A DNA stretch of 64,000 bases from Rhyzopertha dominica. Taxonomy: Eukaryota > Arthropoda > Insecta > Coleoptera > Bostrichidae. The notes under the pieces were generated by a model, which did not search any database, had not been told where the DNA came from, and saw only the letters and a list, made by a program, of their open reading frames with translations. The DNA lies in the NCBI GenBank assembly GCA_025024175.1, contig QCXZ01000137.1:59236911-59300910 (forward strand), in the 5' to 3' direction. Positions 38,318 through 50,130 of this stretch are shown here, one piece after another (within the stretch, counting starts at the first letter, position 1; every line of letters begins with the position of its first letter). A program made the translations under genes and the position numbers.

Positions 38318-39045
38318 TACGAGGGTCATGCAATAAAGTCGTTCAATATAATCCCCTAGCATATCCAAAACACGTTGCCATCGCTTCGGCAGTAATGTAA
38401 TGTCGTTAAATACACCATTTTTGTCGAGATGTTGCAGCGGTTGGAACGCATATGCTGTTGCAGGACTTTTATCCTTCCAAGTCAATAAATCGGACTTCAC
38501 GAAATTCTACTTTTCATTGAAGGAACAGAACGAAATCTGGAGGACTCATGTCAGGACTGCACGGGGGATGTGGGAGAATTTCACAACAGTTCTTCTCGCA
38601 AACTCCTTTGACTGACACTGGTTTATGCGATCAAGCGCTATCGTGTAAGAGGATTACGCCGCTGTCTTTCATATCTCGTCTACACTTTTGGATTCCTGCA
38701 TTTAAATTTTGTACAAAGAGGGCGAATACATTTGTCTTTTGGTGTTTGTCTATTGCTTGTTTGTCCATGCGGTCTTCTTCTATTATTGTAGCCAGAATAG
38801 CAGCAAAAGTGTTGTCGGTAGCAGTATGAGGTCTTCAATTTCTGTGGTCGTCTTTAACAGTAGTCCAACGTTCTGGAACGCTTACTCCATCTACTGTTGA
38901 AATATCCACACACGACTCCTGGCAAGCTTCTTGTAACGAACCGTAAATTTCGGCAACCGTTTTTTCGCGCAGTGTTTGAATTATGATATACGCACATTAA
39001 TCCGCCAAAGTGACGCGTTCCATTGCATCAAACTATCCCGACCTG
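38306..39045 (-). pseudogene. Mariner-type transposase remnant
   Basis: Minus-strand blocks, in order: AEIYGSLQEACQESCVDIST (about 38975-38915), resembling the N-terminal helix-turn-helix of mariner-type transposases; VILLHDSA (about 38655-38630), around the second catalytic aspartate; HPPCSPDMSPPDFVLF (about 38575-38525), around the third; and a tail with RWQRVLDMLGDYIE (about 38375-38335), where the family ends. Stops and frame changes separate the blocks and the stretch between the first two is short and degenerate. The plus-strand frames at 38400-38900 are shadows of this gene. Confidence 0.8.
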
Positions 39046-39080
39046 AGAATTTTTTACACATAAACTGAGTAAAGTACCCG
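38320..39080 (-). mobile_element. Deleted mariner-type element, minus strand (761 bp)
   Basis: TA flanks the putative ends (38318-38319 and 39081-39082), which read CGAGGGTCATGCAATAAAGT and, complemented, CGGGTACTTTACTCAG. The similarity between the ends is modest, so the exact limits are less certain than the transposase content. On the minus strand the element keeps an N-terminal helix-turn-helix-like segment and the C-terminal catalytic region. Intact relatives are near 1.3 kb, so an internal portion has been lost. Confidence 0.7.
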
Positions 39081-39082
39081 TA

Positions 39083-42000
39083 CTCTGTATATAGCTAAGT
39101 GATATCCCAACGATATACTTTTATAATTTGACAGCACTTGTTTTTTCACCATCGCCAGTTCAGCGCCAGCAGGAATTATGATATGACTCTCGCATTTCTT
39201 GATTTAGTAACAGTTCCAATTTTAAGTGAAGGCATTAACATTGATACAAATTCATACAAAAAATGTATGTTAACCATTTCAGCAGCAGCAGTAAACGCAG
39301 GCATAGTCAAAAGGCTAAAATCGTACACAAACGACAGCAATAATGCCACAGTAATTCTCAAAACTTCAAAGCCACTCAGAACAAACATTTTTCTGTGTTA
39401 GTTTTGAGAACCGCTGGTTTTACCAATTAATTTCAGTTACAGTCGAGGCTCGTTTATTGCAAAAGAAGCAACAAAAAAAAATCAACGCCCTTTATTTCAA
39501 TAACGACAAAACTTTTACGTGTAGTCATAAAATTGAATTGGGCACAACAATATTTCAGATACATCCCTGTAAAAATTACTATACGGAGCGGAATTATTGA
39601 AGTTTCTGAAATGTATCATTCACTAACAAGTGAGATTTCATATTTTACGCATAATTGTCATGCACTTAATTTTATTTTTGCGCTTTCTGATAATATCAAG
39701 TCTTCATACTCTGCGTTTCACAATATTTAATTAATATCGGTAGAATCAGATCCAACAACTTGTAGCTTCTTTTTTAAATTTGGATGTAATTTGATTATTA
39801 ACTTCCCTTAATGCTAAAATCTTTCATTTTCTCGTCAGAAACTAGAAACATATTTTTTTAATATAATGGAGGACAATAATTTAGAAATCGTTTTAAAGGC
39901 TGCAGAACTACTAAATACATATAGTAACAACGATCTACGTGACATTGGCAGAAGTTAAAGAATATCTATAAGCAGTTTCAAGCCAATAGACCTTTTACGA
40001 AAACGGGTTGTAGCACTTTCTTTTTTTTAAGAAATAGCTTAGTGAAGAGTTAAATTCAATATCTACCGCTTAGCATCTTCTGATTTTCAAAAGTAATGAT
40101 TTTGATTACTAACGGTTAAATGTAGGGAAAGCCAGATGAATACATAAGTTAATATGTATGTTGACGCATCACCTTTCTTATAATATTTTACAAACCAACA
40201 CAAAAGCAACACAAGCAGCTTATATTTAACAATACGTGTATCCATAACTTTATCCTTATTATTTCAGTGCATATCACCGTCTCCTCAATTATAGCGGGCT
40301 TGAATTACATTCGTCAGTTAGTCGATCCTACGAATACATTTTACTGACGGCTGTTGCTGTTATTTCATTATTCATAAAGCAAGCCGGAAAGCTTACTTCC
40401 CCCTGCCGTATATTGTCCTCGTATATATCAAAAAGGGTTTTGCTGAAAAAAGACCACATGTATAGGAATTTCCTTTCCGCCGGATTATCGGATTCCGATA
40501 TATGGATGTGTGGAAACTTATGCATAAGATTTTCGCATGGCGCATGTATAGTCCCGGAAAATTGGCAGGCGAATTCCGTTGGTTAGAGCTTAAGAGAAAA
40601 GCACAGTCTGCTTTTCATTCTATGATTCTATTCAAACCTCGATTCAAACGTATGTAAAAGATGCAGTTTTATTGTGCGGGGTACCTTAAATTATTTGTTG
40701 CTTACTTCTTTCTTTGATTGTATTGAAAGTCCGTGTATACATTGTGGACTTCCTTTGCAGAGCCCATATTCATATATAATCGGTACAACTGAGTGAGTAG
40801 ATAATTCAAATTCTATTAGTTAGTATCAAATTTGTTTATTTTGGGTACAATCAGACAATAACGACATGTTTCTACTGTGAAGGAAGTTTGATCAAATTTA
40901 GAATCTGATTGAACAAGATATATAAAGATAGCAACAATGACCTTGTACAGATTCTAAGAGATATCGGTGGTATACGATCACAAGCTACAACGATACTAAT
41001 ACAGTTTATTTACTTGAGTTCTAATACCACTGAAAGGGAGTTAAATTTACGTAACAGTTTGATTGAAATTTCGACATTGCAGTGCCCGAATAATAAAACC
41101 CAGAAAAAAATGCATTACCTATAGTTAATATAAGTAATTTAGTTCTAAGCAGCTAAAGTACGTAGGTAATTCTTGACACTGTCTCTTCTTCTCCCTTTTG
41201 GGAAATGCTAAATTGCCAAAAATTAACCGACACTTACAAATGCTCGCTCATCAATCTAACTGACGCCCATTCCACATGAAATTACCGAGTCTGATATATT
41301 CAGCACTCCTCAGAACGTGTTTCCATACTAAGTGATGTAATTACGCAAACCGGTGTCGCTTCACCTTAAACTTTTAAAGCTTGTCTAGCCAGCGAGCTGT
41401 TCACCCTGCCAGGGCGCTGCATAATTGCACATTAGCAGGGCGTATAAACCGAGCTGTTTACGGAACGGTCTCGACATTAGATAATCCTTGAGAGTTTCCA
41501 GGCAGTAGGTGCTGTAATAAACGAGGGATGAGGTCGATAAATAACGAATTTTTAATACCTGAAATGCTTTTTGCCCCTGGGTTACGAAGGAAGAATCTAC
41601 CTTTACAAAAACGTAATTTACATCTACACTAGATTTGTTGTTCAAATAAATCATGATAAGGCTTGTAGAGAAACATAGCTATTAATGTTTCGTCCAAAGA
41701 AAGTGAGAATGATGGGTATCCATTTAACTAGGTGGAATATAAATTGTTTGAACTCAGAGTCCGCGGGTTCTGGCCCTCTCTGCATTCAAACCAAAGATCA
41801 GGTAACGCTCGCTACTAACTACTTTTGACCCATTATTAAAACTATTGCGAAAAAAACGAGAAAGGCTAACACTAATAGACCGCATTCCTCCCAAACAAAA
41901 ACTAAAATTTTAACCTGATCAGCTTCATCTTATAAACGGGAAATCAAGTAACGTCTAAAATGACTGAAACTAAAGGCAAAACTTTCACTAAATTAATATG

Positions 42001-44943
42001 TATATGAATGAAAGACATTCTGACGTGGACACGACTTACACTTGACTTTAGGGGTTAGTGGCTTTACGACTTACGACTTTGGTACGGTCTCTAAGTACAG
42101 AAAGCTAATTGCAGATTCCCGGTTTCCCCGATCATTCTTTAAAAATCATTAGGAACTACGCCGTATTACTGTAGGTAAGTACGGAAACAGCCCAGCGGAA
42201 AAAATAACTACCTTCTCTCGTACTTACTATACGTGTATACATGTCAAAATTACAGGTGTATCAAGCATATAGCGACCCGTGACTTTTGACTTACCTATAC
42301 TGGATCCGTCCCATTTCTTTCTGGTATGAGTAAAAGCACCCCGGCAGAGCGTTTAGTTCCTGGTTACCAGTTAGTTATTTGGTAAATAGTCCAGAAAAAT
42401 TATTGTAGTCCGTAAGGGTGTCCGATGTCTGCCATCTGCGGCTAGCTGTCGAGTTCTTTCCAAGAAACGATCCTTGACCCAAAGTAATTCAGACAGGAAG
42501 ATTAGACTAAAAGGGTAGTATGTAACTAAAAAATAAAACAAAAGAAGGAAAATGTGACCCAAGTAAACTAGAGAATGTGCTTTCACATGACTTTTTGCTC
42601 AGTGTATATGGAAATGTCTCAGATGATTTCGATACTCTTAGGTATCGCCTTCCAAAATATCGGTAAGTGATTGCTCAATCCAAACAAGAATAAAGAAACT
42701 ATGGTATCCACAATGTCTAGATGAGGATTTGAAACTTTTCCCAATAGAGGTAAAGGACTTCAATGTCTACTACTCAGAAATCCACACAATGACGATTCAC
42801 GACACTCAACTTTCAATGTGAAAAATTGAAAAGACGAAAGCGCCACGAGATGCGAATTGCGTTTTCTATAATTTCTAGAACTTAACAGCGCAGAGGCGAT
42901 ATAGTGCTAGAATGATATGTACATACATAGGCATGTCAACTGCTAAACGGCAACATTTTTGTGTGATCTACTTTATCAGACGAGTCATTTTACCAAATCC
43001 TATAACATTATACAGTAGAATATGTTCGTAACATAACAGATCATTAATTACCACAATACTAGCTGGAAAATGATTCATCGTCAAATTATTCGATGTACCA
43101 AGAGTACACCTACAGTACAGTACGGTAAAAGTCGATAGTTCGATTTTTGCAAGATACAGATTATTACCTCGTAAGTAGTACTATGCAAATCGAGTTCAGA
43201 GTCAAACTACGAATGGTTTCCCAGAAACCCGTTGCCGAGGTTATTGAATTCTAGAACTTGAATTAGGAAACAGCTCTATTAGAAATATGTGAAATGAAAG
43301 AAACAATGCCTAAAGAACAAAAGTAAATAACCAAATATGTATGATAAATCTACTGCAAATTATAGACATACTCATACTTATTCAAGGCCAAGAAAGGACA
43401 ATGGGTTGCCTACTTCGCGTTGAACATACATGACGCGAATTCGTCAAAAATGAATTGTAACTATTAACGATGCTATTAAGGTACACTTAGGTCTACCTCT
43501 AATAATTTAAAAGCTTTGTGATTCTTTCGTTTTGATTGTTTTTACACGTCCAAACTCTTTTCCTGTAACAATGAAGCTATTTATTCTAGTTCACTTGTTT
43601 GTGTCTTTTTGCCTACTGTGCAATAATCAGTAATGTATTATTCATTTGTTCGGGGCGAGTTTCGCATAATAATAGAAATGATCTCTTGGTATCTATGATT
43701 TAAACAATCATTATCTGTGCCACCCAGAAACGGAAGCTTTTCTTTTTGCTTGAGAAATTTTCAACTACTAAGTCTCTTGAAATTCTTAATTGCACGGGGA
43801 ATTTGAAGAATTTACCAAAATTTAGCTAATTTGTGTTCTTATCAGGTTGACTTCTCATTATTCATTCGATGTAAAAAAATCACTCATTTTATTCAAGTAA
43901 GTAGTAGGGCGTCCACTAAAGTCGCCAAATCTCACAAGCTGCAACCGCTTTTGGGTGCAAGCAAATTGTATTTAACATCAGTCTACAAAATGCACATTCA
44001 TCAAGGGATATATACGGCATTTCGAGAGATTACAGCTAAAATGCTCTTTGCCTTAACGTCCGACCTTATGGAAGTAGGTCTCCTGCGCTTAAAAGCTTGA
44101 TTCTCAATTTAAATAACTAATAGCTAGTTTAAATAGATAAACTCTCCGGCGCCGCATGTCGTACTGTCGCTGATTGTGACTGGAAAGAATATTCGTTTTT
44201 CAGCTTGTGCTGGTTTAGGCTACCCAGTCGTAGGAGATCACAGTGAAGTGTTCACCTGCGCGTAGCTAGCACGGGTATTGCCTAGGCCTAGAATGTCGGC
44301 AAATCCTAAACCTAAGTGGACAGCGTGGTAGGAGCGCTAAGCTAAGACCCAAATGTGCGCCCGGTGACGCCAACCAGGCAAGCTTGCTGTAGTTTAACAG
44401 CGCTCGAGCTTTGAACGTGTTCTTCTGAACTGCAAAAATATAGATAGTTTTACGAACTATTTGTTAGATTTGACTTCACAACTTTCAATAAAAATCAATA
44501 AAATCGCGAAATGATAAACTGGTCGTTCGATTTTCTCCTTGTCTTCTGAATTTTAATACATATCTTTGTTCTGTAGTAACTCAGAATAACCTATAAAATT
44601 TTGTTAACCTTGCAATCTTGTTGTTCGCCTTGCTTGCGATAAATAAACCAGTTTATTGTTCTAAAAGAATCTCAAAATAAGTAGTTTGTAAACATGCAAT
44701 ATTTCAAAAATTGTTAAATTATACATATATCTTTCTAAAATAAGAAAATAATACCTAAACATATCAAATTCATCAAGTTTGAAGCTTCTGTTATATAATT
44801 ATAATAATCTGCAAGAAGATGTAAACAAAGCTACCGATGAGTTACTTAGACCCAATTAATCTCAGTGGATGAAATATATTGCTACCATAATACATAAAAA
44901 TGTCAAAAATTGTTCATTTAAACACTAAAAGAATAAATCCCTC
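39083..44943. other. Intergenic, nothing recognised apart from a GC-rich patch
   Basis: AT-rich with many chance frames of 60-90 codons, none resembling a known protein. A GC-richer block at about 44130-44420 lies upstream of the Penelope-like remnant and could be part of its 5' region or of an unrelated repeat; nothing in it is diagnostic. A weak tRNA-like stretch on the minus strand near 41745-41830 was considered and rejected. Confidence 0.4.
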
Positions 44944-45100
44944 ATGGAACTTAATATAAAAAAACAAAAGGTAGTAGTTAATATTCTGCAAAAAACAACG
45001 TGCAATAATTTTGGCAATTTATTACTTATGTTGTCTAGTTATAAATGTTACTATGATTCTGGGTATATTTTACAATGCTTGTTAAATTTGTATCTGGACG

Positions 45101-45710
45101 TTATTTGCCAAAGCACAAAGAATCTCAGACGAATATTCTTTACAAAAAGAAATTGATCATCTTAAATCAGCGTTAGTGAGAAATGGTTATAGCGATAACG
45201 ATATTTGGTCAGTTTTTAATAAAAGTGCTCCTATAAATCAAATAAATTCTCAGCCAGGACAAAGTAAAATGAAGTTGAGTTTGCCTTATGTACAAGGCTT
45301 TTCGGAAAAATTAAAGAGGACACATTAATGAGGATAAAGTTCTACTAAAGGTAAAGTACATTTAGAAAGTGAAGCTATTTACATTGCGGCAAGTGTTATT
45401 TAGGTCAAACTAAAAGAAAAGTAGGTACGTGTTTGAAAGCACACATACGTGCTTACGTATGTGATGCAACAGGTAGATAAATCTTTCGTAGCTGAGTACT
45501 CATATGATTGACTTTGATGAAACAAAAATTTTACATAGAGAAAAATATTAGCACAAACATCTAATAAAAGAAGCTATAGAAATGTGTACTAATACTAATA
45601 ATTTTAATGGGGATTCTGGAAATTATGAGTTGGGTGACATTTGGAATTTATATTTACATTTTATAGTTATCTTTTATCAAGTAGTTTGTGTATATCTAGT
45701 AAGTAGGTAG
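45101..45710 (+). pseudogene. Penelope-like polyprotein remnant (RT end plus GIY-YIG endonuclease)
   Basis: Penelope-like proteins join a telomerase-related reverse transcriptase to a GIY-YIG nuclease that nicks the target DNA. Here 45101-45328 reads FAKAQRISDEYSLQKEIDHL, then RNGYSDNDIW and LPYVQGFSEKLKR, the linker between the two domains. In a second frame, 45385-45471 gives CGKCYLGQTKRKVGT then LKAHIRA, the GIY-YIG core with Y-x-G-Q-T. In a third frame, 45507-45710 gives IDFDETKILHREKY, IKEAIEMC and FNGDSGNYEL, the conserved end of the protein. Three frames and several stops mean no functional product. A fourth short stretch upstream (44944-45100) may belong to it. Confidence 0.85.
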
Positions 45711-45840
45711 TTAGTTGTTAGGTTTAATCTTATCAAGTTGGCACGTTGTTTCTATGACGCCTCGCTTCCTTAATGATATGTTTATTTACTTTCAAAATTT
45801 TATTTGAACTCGTTTCAGACGATATTTTGAAGTTCTCGTC

Positions 45841-45876
45841 TTTGACAAAGATTACAGGCGTAATCTAAACGTCAGA
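45841..45876 (+). ncRNA. Degenerate hammerhead-ribozyme-like motif
   Basis: TTGACAA is followed by a perfect 7-bp stem, AGATTAC/GTAATCT (45849-45855, 45860-45866) closed by AGGC, then AAAC and GTC (45871-45873). This matches the layout of a hammerhead core (CUGANGA, stem II, GAAAC, GUC) with several core substitutions. Penelope-like elements are known to carry minimal hammerheads in their terminal regions, and the position just after the coding remnant fits. The core changes suggest it is inactive. The RNA fold is inference. Confidence 0.45.
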
Positions 45877-45900
45877 TTAATAATTTTTGGTCAGCGTTTT

Positions 45901-46521
45901 ATAAGGACAGCGCTCTATCCGAAAACATATTATCTTACACTATGGACGCTTAAATCAATTCATAAATCCTTTCTAACAAAAAGTACCTAGCATCAAAGTT
46001 CATTGTCGTTAGAATCATATTAGGAACATTTTTTCATTTTTGTAACTTATTAGCTTTAAATGTAAAAGAGCGGGCAATTTTCCTTTGCTGAGGTGACAAA
46101 ATGTATTTATAGTTTACAATCCCTTGTATAGAAGGAAACGGAAAGTAAGTAATCATCGACAACGTTGATGAAACCCTGCTGCCTTAGAATGTCACTGATC
46201 AGTTACGAGCTGCCCCAACCAAAAAACCTTAATGCAGAACCTCGTCAAAATTATATCCGACTAAGTGTAAGAGAAATAAATGCATAATTAAAACTTAGGT
46301 TTAAAAATTTGTTATGATGAGAATTATAACGCATCCATCAAAACATAATCTAAGTCCAAGGTCACTTATGAAATTTTAACTGGTGCAAAGTGTGGAAAGC
46401 AGCAGTACTGAACTTTTGCTTGGAACACTCCGTCTTTAATCGTAATATTGTGGAATATATATAACACAGGCATGGTTATAACCACGGTAGTAGATACACC
46501 GAACGTAAGGCACCGGTCCGA
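45901..46521. other. Spacer between Penelope-like and R2 elements
   Basis: AT-rich sequence with no gene. It is the 5' flank of the R2 insertion; I see nothing resembling 28S rRNA in it. A small palindrome, GGTTATAACC, lies at about 46474-46483. Confidence 0.5.
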
Positions 46522-46522
46522 G

Positions 46523-46624
46523 TCCTTGTGACGGGTGGCCCGCTAAATGTCCTAAATCCAGGCCTCTTCGCGGCAAGGGAGATAAACATGGCGGTGCTTG
46601 CACTGCCATGGCTAATTGGATGGG
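46523..46624 (+). ncRNA. HDV-like self-cleaving ribozyme of R2
   Basis: Elements of the double-pseudoknot fold occur in the right order. P2 is ATCCA/TGGAT (46556-46560, 46617-46621). P3 is GCC/GGC (46562-46564, 46572-46574) with loop TCTTCGC, very like the HDV L3 loop. P4 is an 11-bp hairpin (46587-46597, 46600-46610) with one G-U pair. CTAA follows at 46612-46615, matching the catalytic C-N-R-A strand between P4 and P2. P1 is less certain; 46523-46528 can pair with 46574-46579. R2 elements are known to use such ribozymes to release their RNA from a co-transcript. Cleavage here is inferred. Confidence 0.6.
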
Positions 46625-46673
46625 GCGACGGTCCGGCGTGGGGGCTACCAACCCACTCGCCAATGGACCTTAA

Positions 46674-49600
46674 ACTGGAGATGGTCCTAACGAATCGCGA
46701 AATGTAAATGTAAATACGGAAGGCCCACAGGCCACCGTACCATCTCCTAGGGAGCGGCCGGACGAACCAGAACCCGGCCCGTCCCAGTATCAGTGTGCCT
46801 TTTGCGAACGGCGCTTCCTCAAAGCGACGGGCAGGGGAGTGCACGAACGGCGGGTGCACCCGGACGAGTTTAATCGTCGGATAGACGTAGATCGGAAAAA
46901 GGCTCGCTGGGGTGATGAGGAGACCGTACTCATGGCGAAGACGGAGGCTACGGCTGTGATGGAGGGGACACCAGCGCATCTAATCAATGCTCGGCTCTAT
47001 GCCGAATTCCCTCATAGAACGCAGGAGGCCATCAAGGGCAAACGTAGGCATGCTGCCTACCGAGCCTTGGTGGCTCGCGAGAAAGATGCCTGGAGGAACC
47101 GAAACGCTAACCGTAGACCCGAGCCAGAACCCGAGCAGGTCGAGGAAAACATCGCCCCGGTCCCCGAAAACATCCATCCGGAGGGAGATGCCGCGTGTTG
47201 TCGGAGACGCGCGGAATTCAACCGACGGAGTTGGGGGGGCTCTGCTCGCTGACATCTGCGAGAGAGCTTGTGATGGGCAGGACGTGGACGACGCCATTCT
47301 GGCATGGCTCGACACCACGATTCCTCCGAATTTGCGAAGAGCTGCAGGTCGGCGTTACAATCCGGCGAAACGCTCCGAAGCGGGTAACAAGGTCTCAAAG
47401 AGAACTGAGCGACAGAGGAGGCGTCGCGAGGAATTCGCCATGGTCCAACGCCTGTTTCGCAGGAACCCGAAAGCTGTTGCGGACATCGTTCTTGGGGGGC
47501 TGGATCCGAGGGACCGGCGGGCCCCGCTCTCAGATGGGCGGGAATTCGTCGAGTTCTGGCGGTCCGTCTTTGAGGAGTCGAGCAGGCGACTCGAGGACAA
47601 CCTCCCCGGGCGGAAGATGCGGCAGTTGCCTATCGACGGAATCTGGGGCGTCATAACCCCAGAGGAAGTCGAGAAAGCTAGGGTGAAAGCGAGATCGGCT
47701 CACGGGCCAGATGGCATCCCCGTGCCGGAGTGGAACAACGTTCCCACCCCGCTAGTCACGCTCCTGTTCAATATGTTCCTCTTAGTAGGCCATGTCCCTG
47801 AAGATCTTCTCAAATCTCGCACCGTATTCCTGCCTAAAAAGGCAGACTCACGCTTGCCGAGCGACTTTCGTCCGATCTCGATCGGTTCGGTTGTCGTGAG
47901 GCATTTCCATCGGATTCTGGCAGCTCGGCTTCAGAAGTTGGACCTCGTATCCGAATGTCAGCGTGGTTTCCGTGCTGGTGCGGATGGAGTCGCAGAAAAC
48001 CTCTGCGTGCTCCAGACAATCCTGTCGGACTCCCGCAGACGAGCCCGAGAACTCCACGCGGTCTGCTTGGACGTGTCGAAGGCTTTCGACACGGTCTCGC
48101 ATGAGGCCATCGTGGAGGCTTGCACTAGGGTAGGACTGCCGGACGAGTTTGTCCGGTATGTTGCTTCGGTTTACACCAGGGGGACAACCGTGTTGGAGCT
48201 GGGCGAGAACTCGGTGACGGTAGCGACGAGGAGGGGAGTGAAACAGGGCGNTCCACTTTCGCCTCTCTTGTTCAACCTTGTGTTGGACAGAGCGCTCGAG
48301 AGACTGGATCCGCAGGTGGGCTACTCGTTTGAGGGAAACCTTGTCAGTGCACTCTCGTTTGCCGATGATATGGTGCTCCTTTCGTCCTCTAAACTTGGCA
48401 TGCAGAAGAACCTAAATTGCCTAAATTCCAGCCTGGCACGCTGCGGGCTCATGCTCAACGCGAGCAAGAGCCGAGCATTGTCGCTCATCGCGGACGGGCG
48501 CAATAAGAGGGTGAAGGTGATGGAAGATCCGATCTTTCAGATCGGGGACTCCCAGCTTCATCAGACGAGCGCCTCTGCATTGTGGGTTTATTTAGGCGGA
48601 CAATTTGCGGGGGCAGCCCAAGCGACGGCCAGCACGATGTTAGGTGCGCTCCTAGAGCGTGTCACCCGGGTGCCCTTGAGGCCTCAGCAAAGACTGCGGC
48701 TCCTGCGGGAGCATGTTGTTCCTCGTGTTCAGTATCTCCTCGTTAGCGGTCGCACGACTGTGAAGGCCTTGAGGAAGCTGGATCGCCAGCTGAAGGCCCA
48801 AGTTCGTGTCTGGCTTAGTCTGCCGAAGGATGTCCCCAGGGGCTACTACCACGCTCCCATACGTCAGGGAGGTTTGGGCATTCCCCTCTTGGAGCAATTC
48901 GTGCCTCGGCTGCGACTAGAGAGGTGTGAGAGACTTCGAAAGTCGNCGGTCGGGTACGNGCGGGCTTGCGCATCCTCCTCCATTATGAGATCTAGTATCG
49001 AAGTGTGTAGGAAGGTGTTGCGCGGGTTTCCTAACTTCGGAGCGGACGGTGAGCTCACGTCAGCGTGGGGCGTTTTACTGCACGAGTCAGTGGATGGCGG
49101 GGCACTAAAAGAGGTGAGTAGCTCCAGAGGTAGCTCCGTGTGGGAGGATCAGGCACCGTTCTGGTCTTTCCCACATTCCGGAAGCGACTACGTGCATGCG
49201 CACCACGTACGCATCAACGCCTTGCCATCCCGGATGCGAACCTCGAGAGGTGCTGAGCGGCGAGCTAGGGCTAACATAATGTGCCGAGCCGGGTGTAGAG
49301 CCCCGGAAAGCTCGGCGCACGTGGTCCAGCAGTGCCATCGCACACATGGAAGTCGTATTTTCCGGCATGACAGGGTGGCTGATGTTCTGGCGGACCACCT
49401 GAAGCGAAGGGGTTTTGAGGTCCGCAGGGACCCGCGTTTTGAAACACGAGTGAGGGTGCGTAAACCAGACATCGTGGCCATCAAGGGACAGGTGGCTCAC
49501 GTTATCGATGTCCAAAGCCTCGTCCTCAAATTTGGACGCCGCCCACAATGCAAAGATTTCTAAATACCGTGATGATGCAGACATCACATCCTGCCTGCTG

Positions 49601-49828
49601 AGTGGACGAGGGCGTGTTGGGGGTGCCGTGGAGTCGGTAAAGTACGCCAGTTGTACGCTGTCCTGGCGCGGTGTGTGGAGCGCCAAATCTGAGCGGAGTC
49701 TCATGAATTTGGGTATTCCGCTCAAACTCATAGGCCGCATAACATCTATAATCTTGAAGGGCAGCTGGTTAAACTGGGTTCGGTTCAATCAGATGACGTC
49801 TCTCGGATGGGCGGCATCTGGGCGATGA
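46674..49828 (+). CDS. R2 protein: zinc finger, Myb, reverse transcriptase, restriction-like endonuclease (two frameshifts)
   Basis: The single R2 protein nicks the target and primes reverse transcription from the nick. Frame 3 runs open from 46674. It carries a C-x2-C-x12-H-x4-H finger (46794-46859) and a Myb-like region (about 46905-47070). After a +1 shift in seven Gs at 47233-47239, frame 1 carries HGPDGIP (near 47701), LDVSKAFD (near 48067-48090), a GVKQG motif with an ambiguous base after it, and catalytic FADD (48358-48369). It then has C-x3-C-x7-H-x4-C (49282-49335) and the endonuclease KPD (49462-49470) and DVQ (49507). After a second +1 shift near 49528, frame 2 supplies K-x3-Y (49553, 49565) and the C-terminus. 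The total of about 1050 residues is normal. No upstream ATG opens the frame. Otherwise intact, so the shifts may be base-calling errors. Confidence 0.95.
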
Positions 49829-50130
49829 AAGCTGGCTATGGGCGTTCGATTGCTCCTAGGTTTGTTTTGAGATCGTGGCAGCCGCTTGCTAAACTGTCAC
49901 GTGGTTCATCTCCTCTCCCATAATCGGGAGTCGGCAACCACTTGTGGTAACCGTCTCCCTTACCTAAAAGAGGACAATCGTGTGTAAGAACTTAACAACT
50001 ACTGGGTGCCATCACCAGTTCCATTCTCCCGTCATTAATTTGATGGGTGATGGCAGGCTAGATGATGAAGATCGTCTACCCCACGACCAACCGTGGGGAT
50101 TATTGGCCGCTTTGCGGTTTGTTAAGTTTT
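49829..50130 (+). other. R2 3' UTR with multi-branched RNA fold
   Basis: A 10-bp closing stem, AACTTAACAA/TTGTTAAGTT (49989-49998, 50119-50128), encloses three hairpins: TGCCATCACC/GGTGATGGCA (50007-50016, 50046-50055), CCCCACG/CGTGGGG (50079-50085, 50092-50098) and CCGC/GCGG (50107-50110, 50114-50117). R2 proteins recognise a folded 3' UTR to start target-primed reverse transcription, and this is a plausible recognition structure. The stems are seen directly; the folding and role are inferred. Confidence 0.65.

Larger units (their letters stand above)
44944..45900 (+). mobile_element. Penelope-like retroelement, 3' fragment
   Basis: The 3' part of a Penelope-like element: the end of the reverse-transcriptase region, a GIY-YIG endonuclease and a 3' untranslated tail with a hammerhead-like motif. 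The parts lie in three different reading frames and contain stops, so the copy is dead. I cannot find the reverse-transcriptase catalytic motifs upstream, so the copy is 5' truncated, which is common for this class. Both limits are approximate, since no terminal repeat pair is visible. Confidence 0.8.

Noticed and set aside
41745..41830. Possible second tRNA-derived SINE on the minus strand
   Set aside because: A box B-like GGTTTGAATGC is present, but box A is poor and nothing tail-like follows.
46476..46979. 167-codon frame on the minus strand over the R2 5' region
   Set aside because: It is antisense to the R2 5' UTR and zinc-finger/Myb coding sequence. Its length is explained by the GC-rich coding strand.
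49105..49788. 227-codon minus-strand frame over the R2 C-terminus
   Set aside because: A shadow of the R2 coding strand, with no similarity to a known protein.
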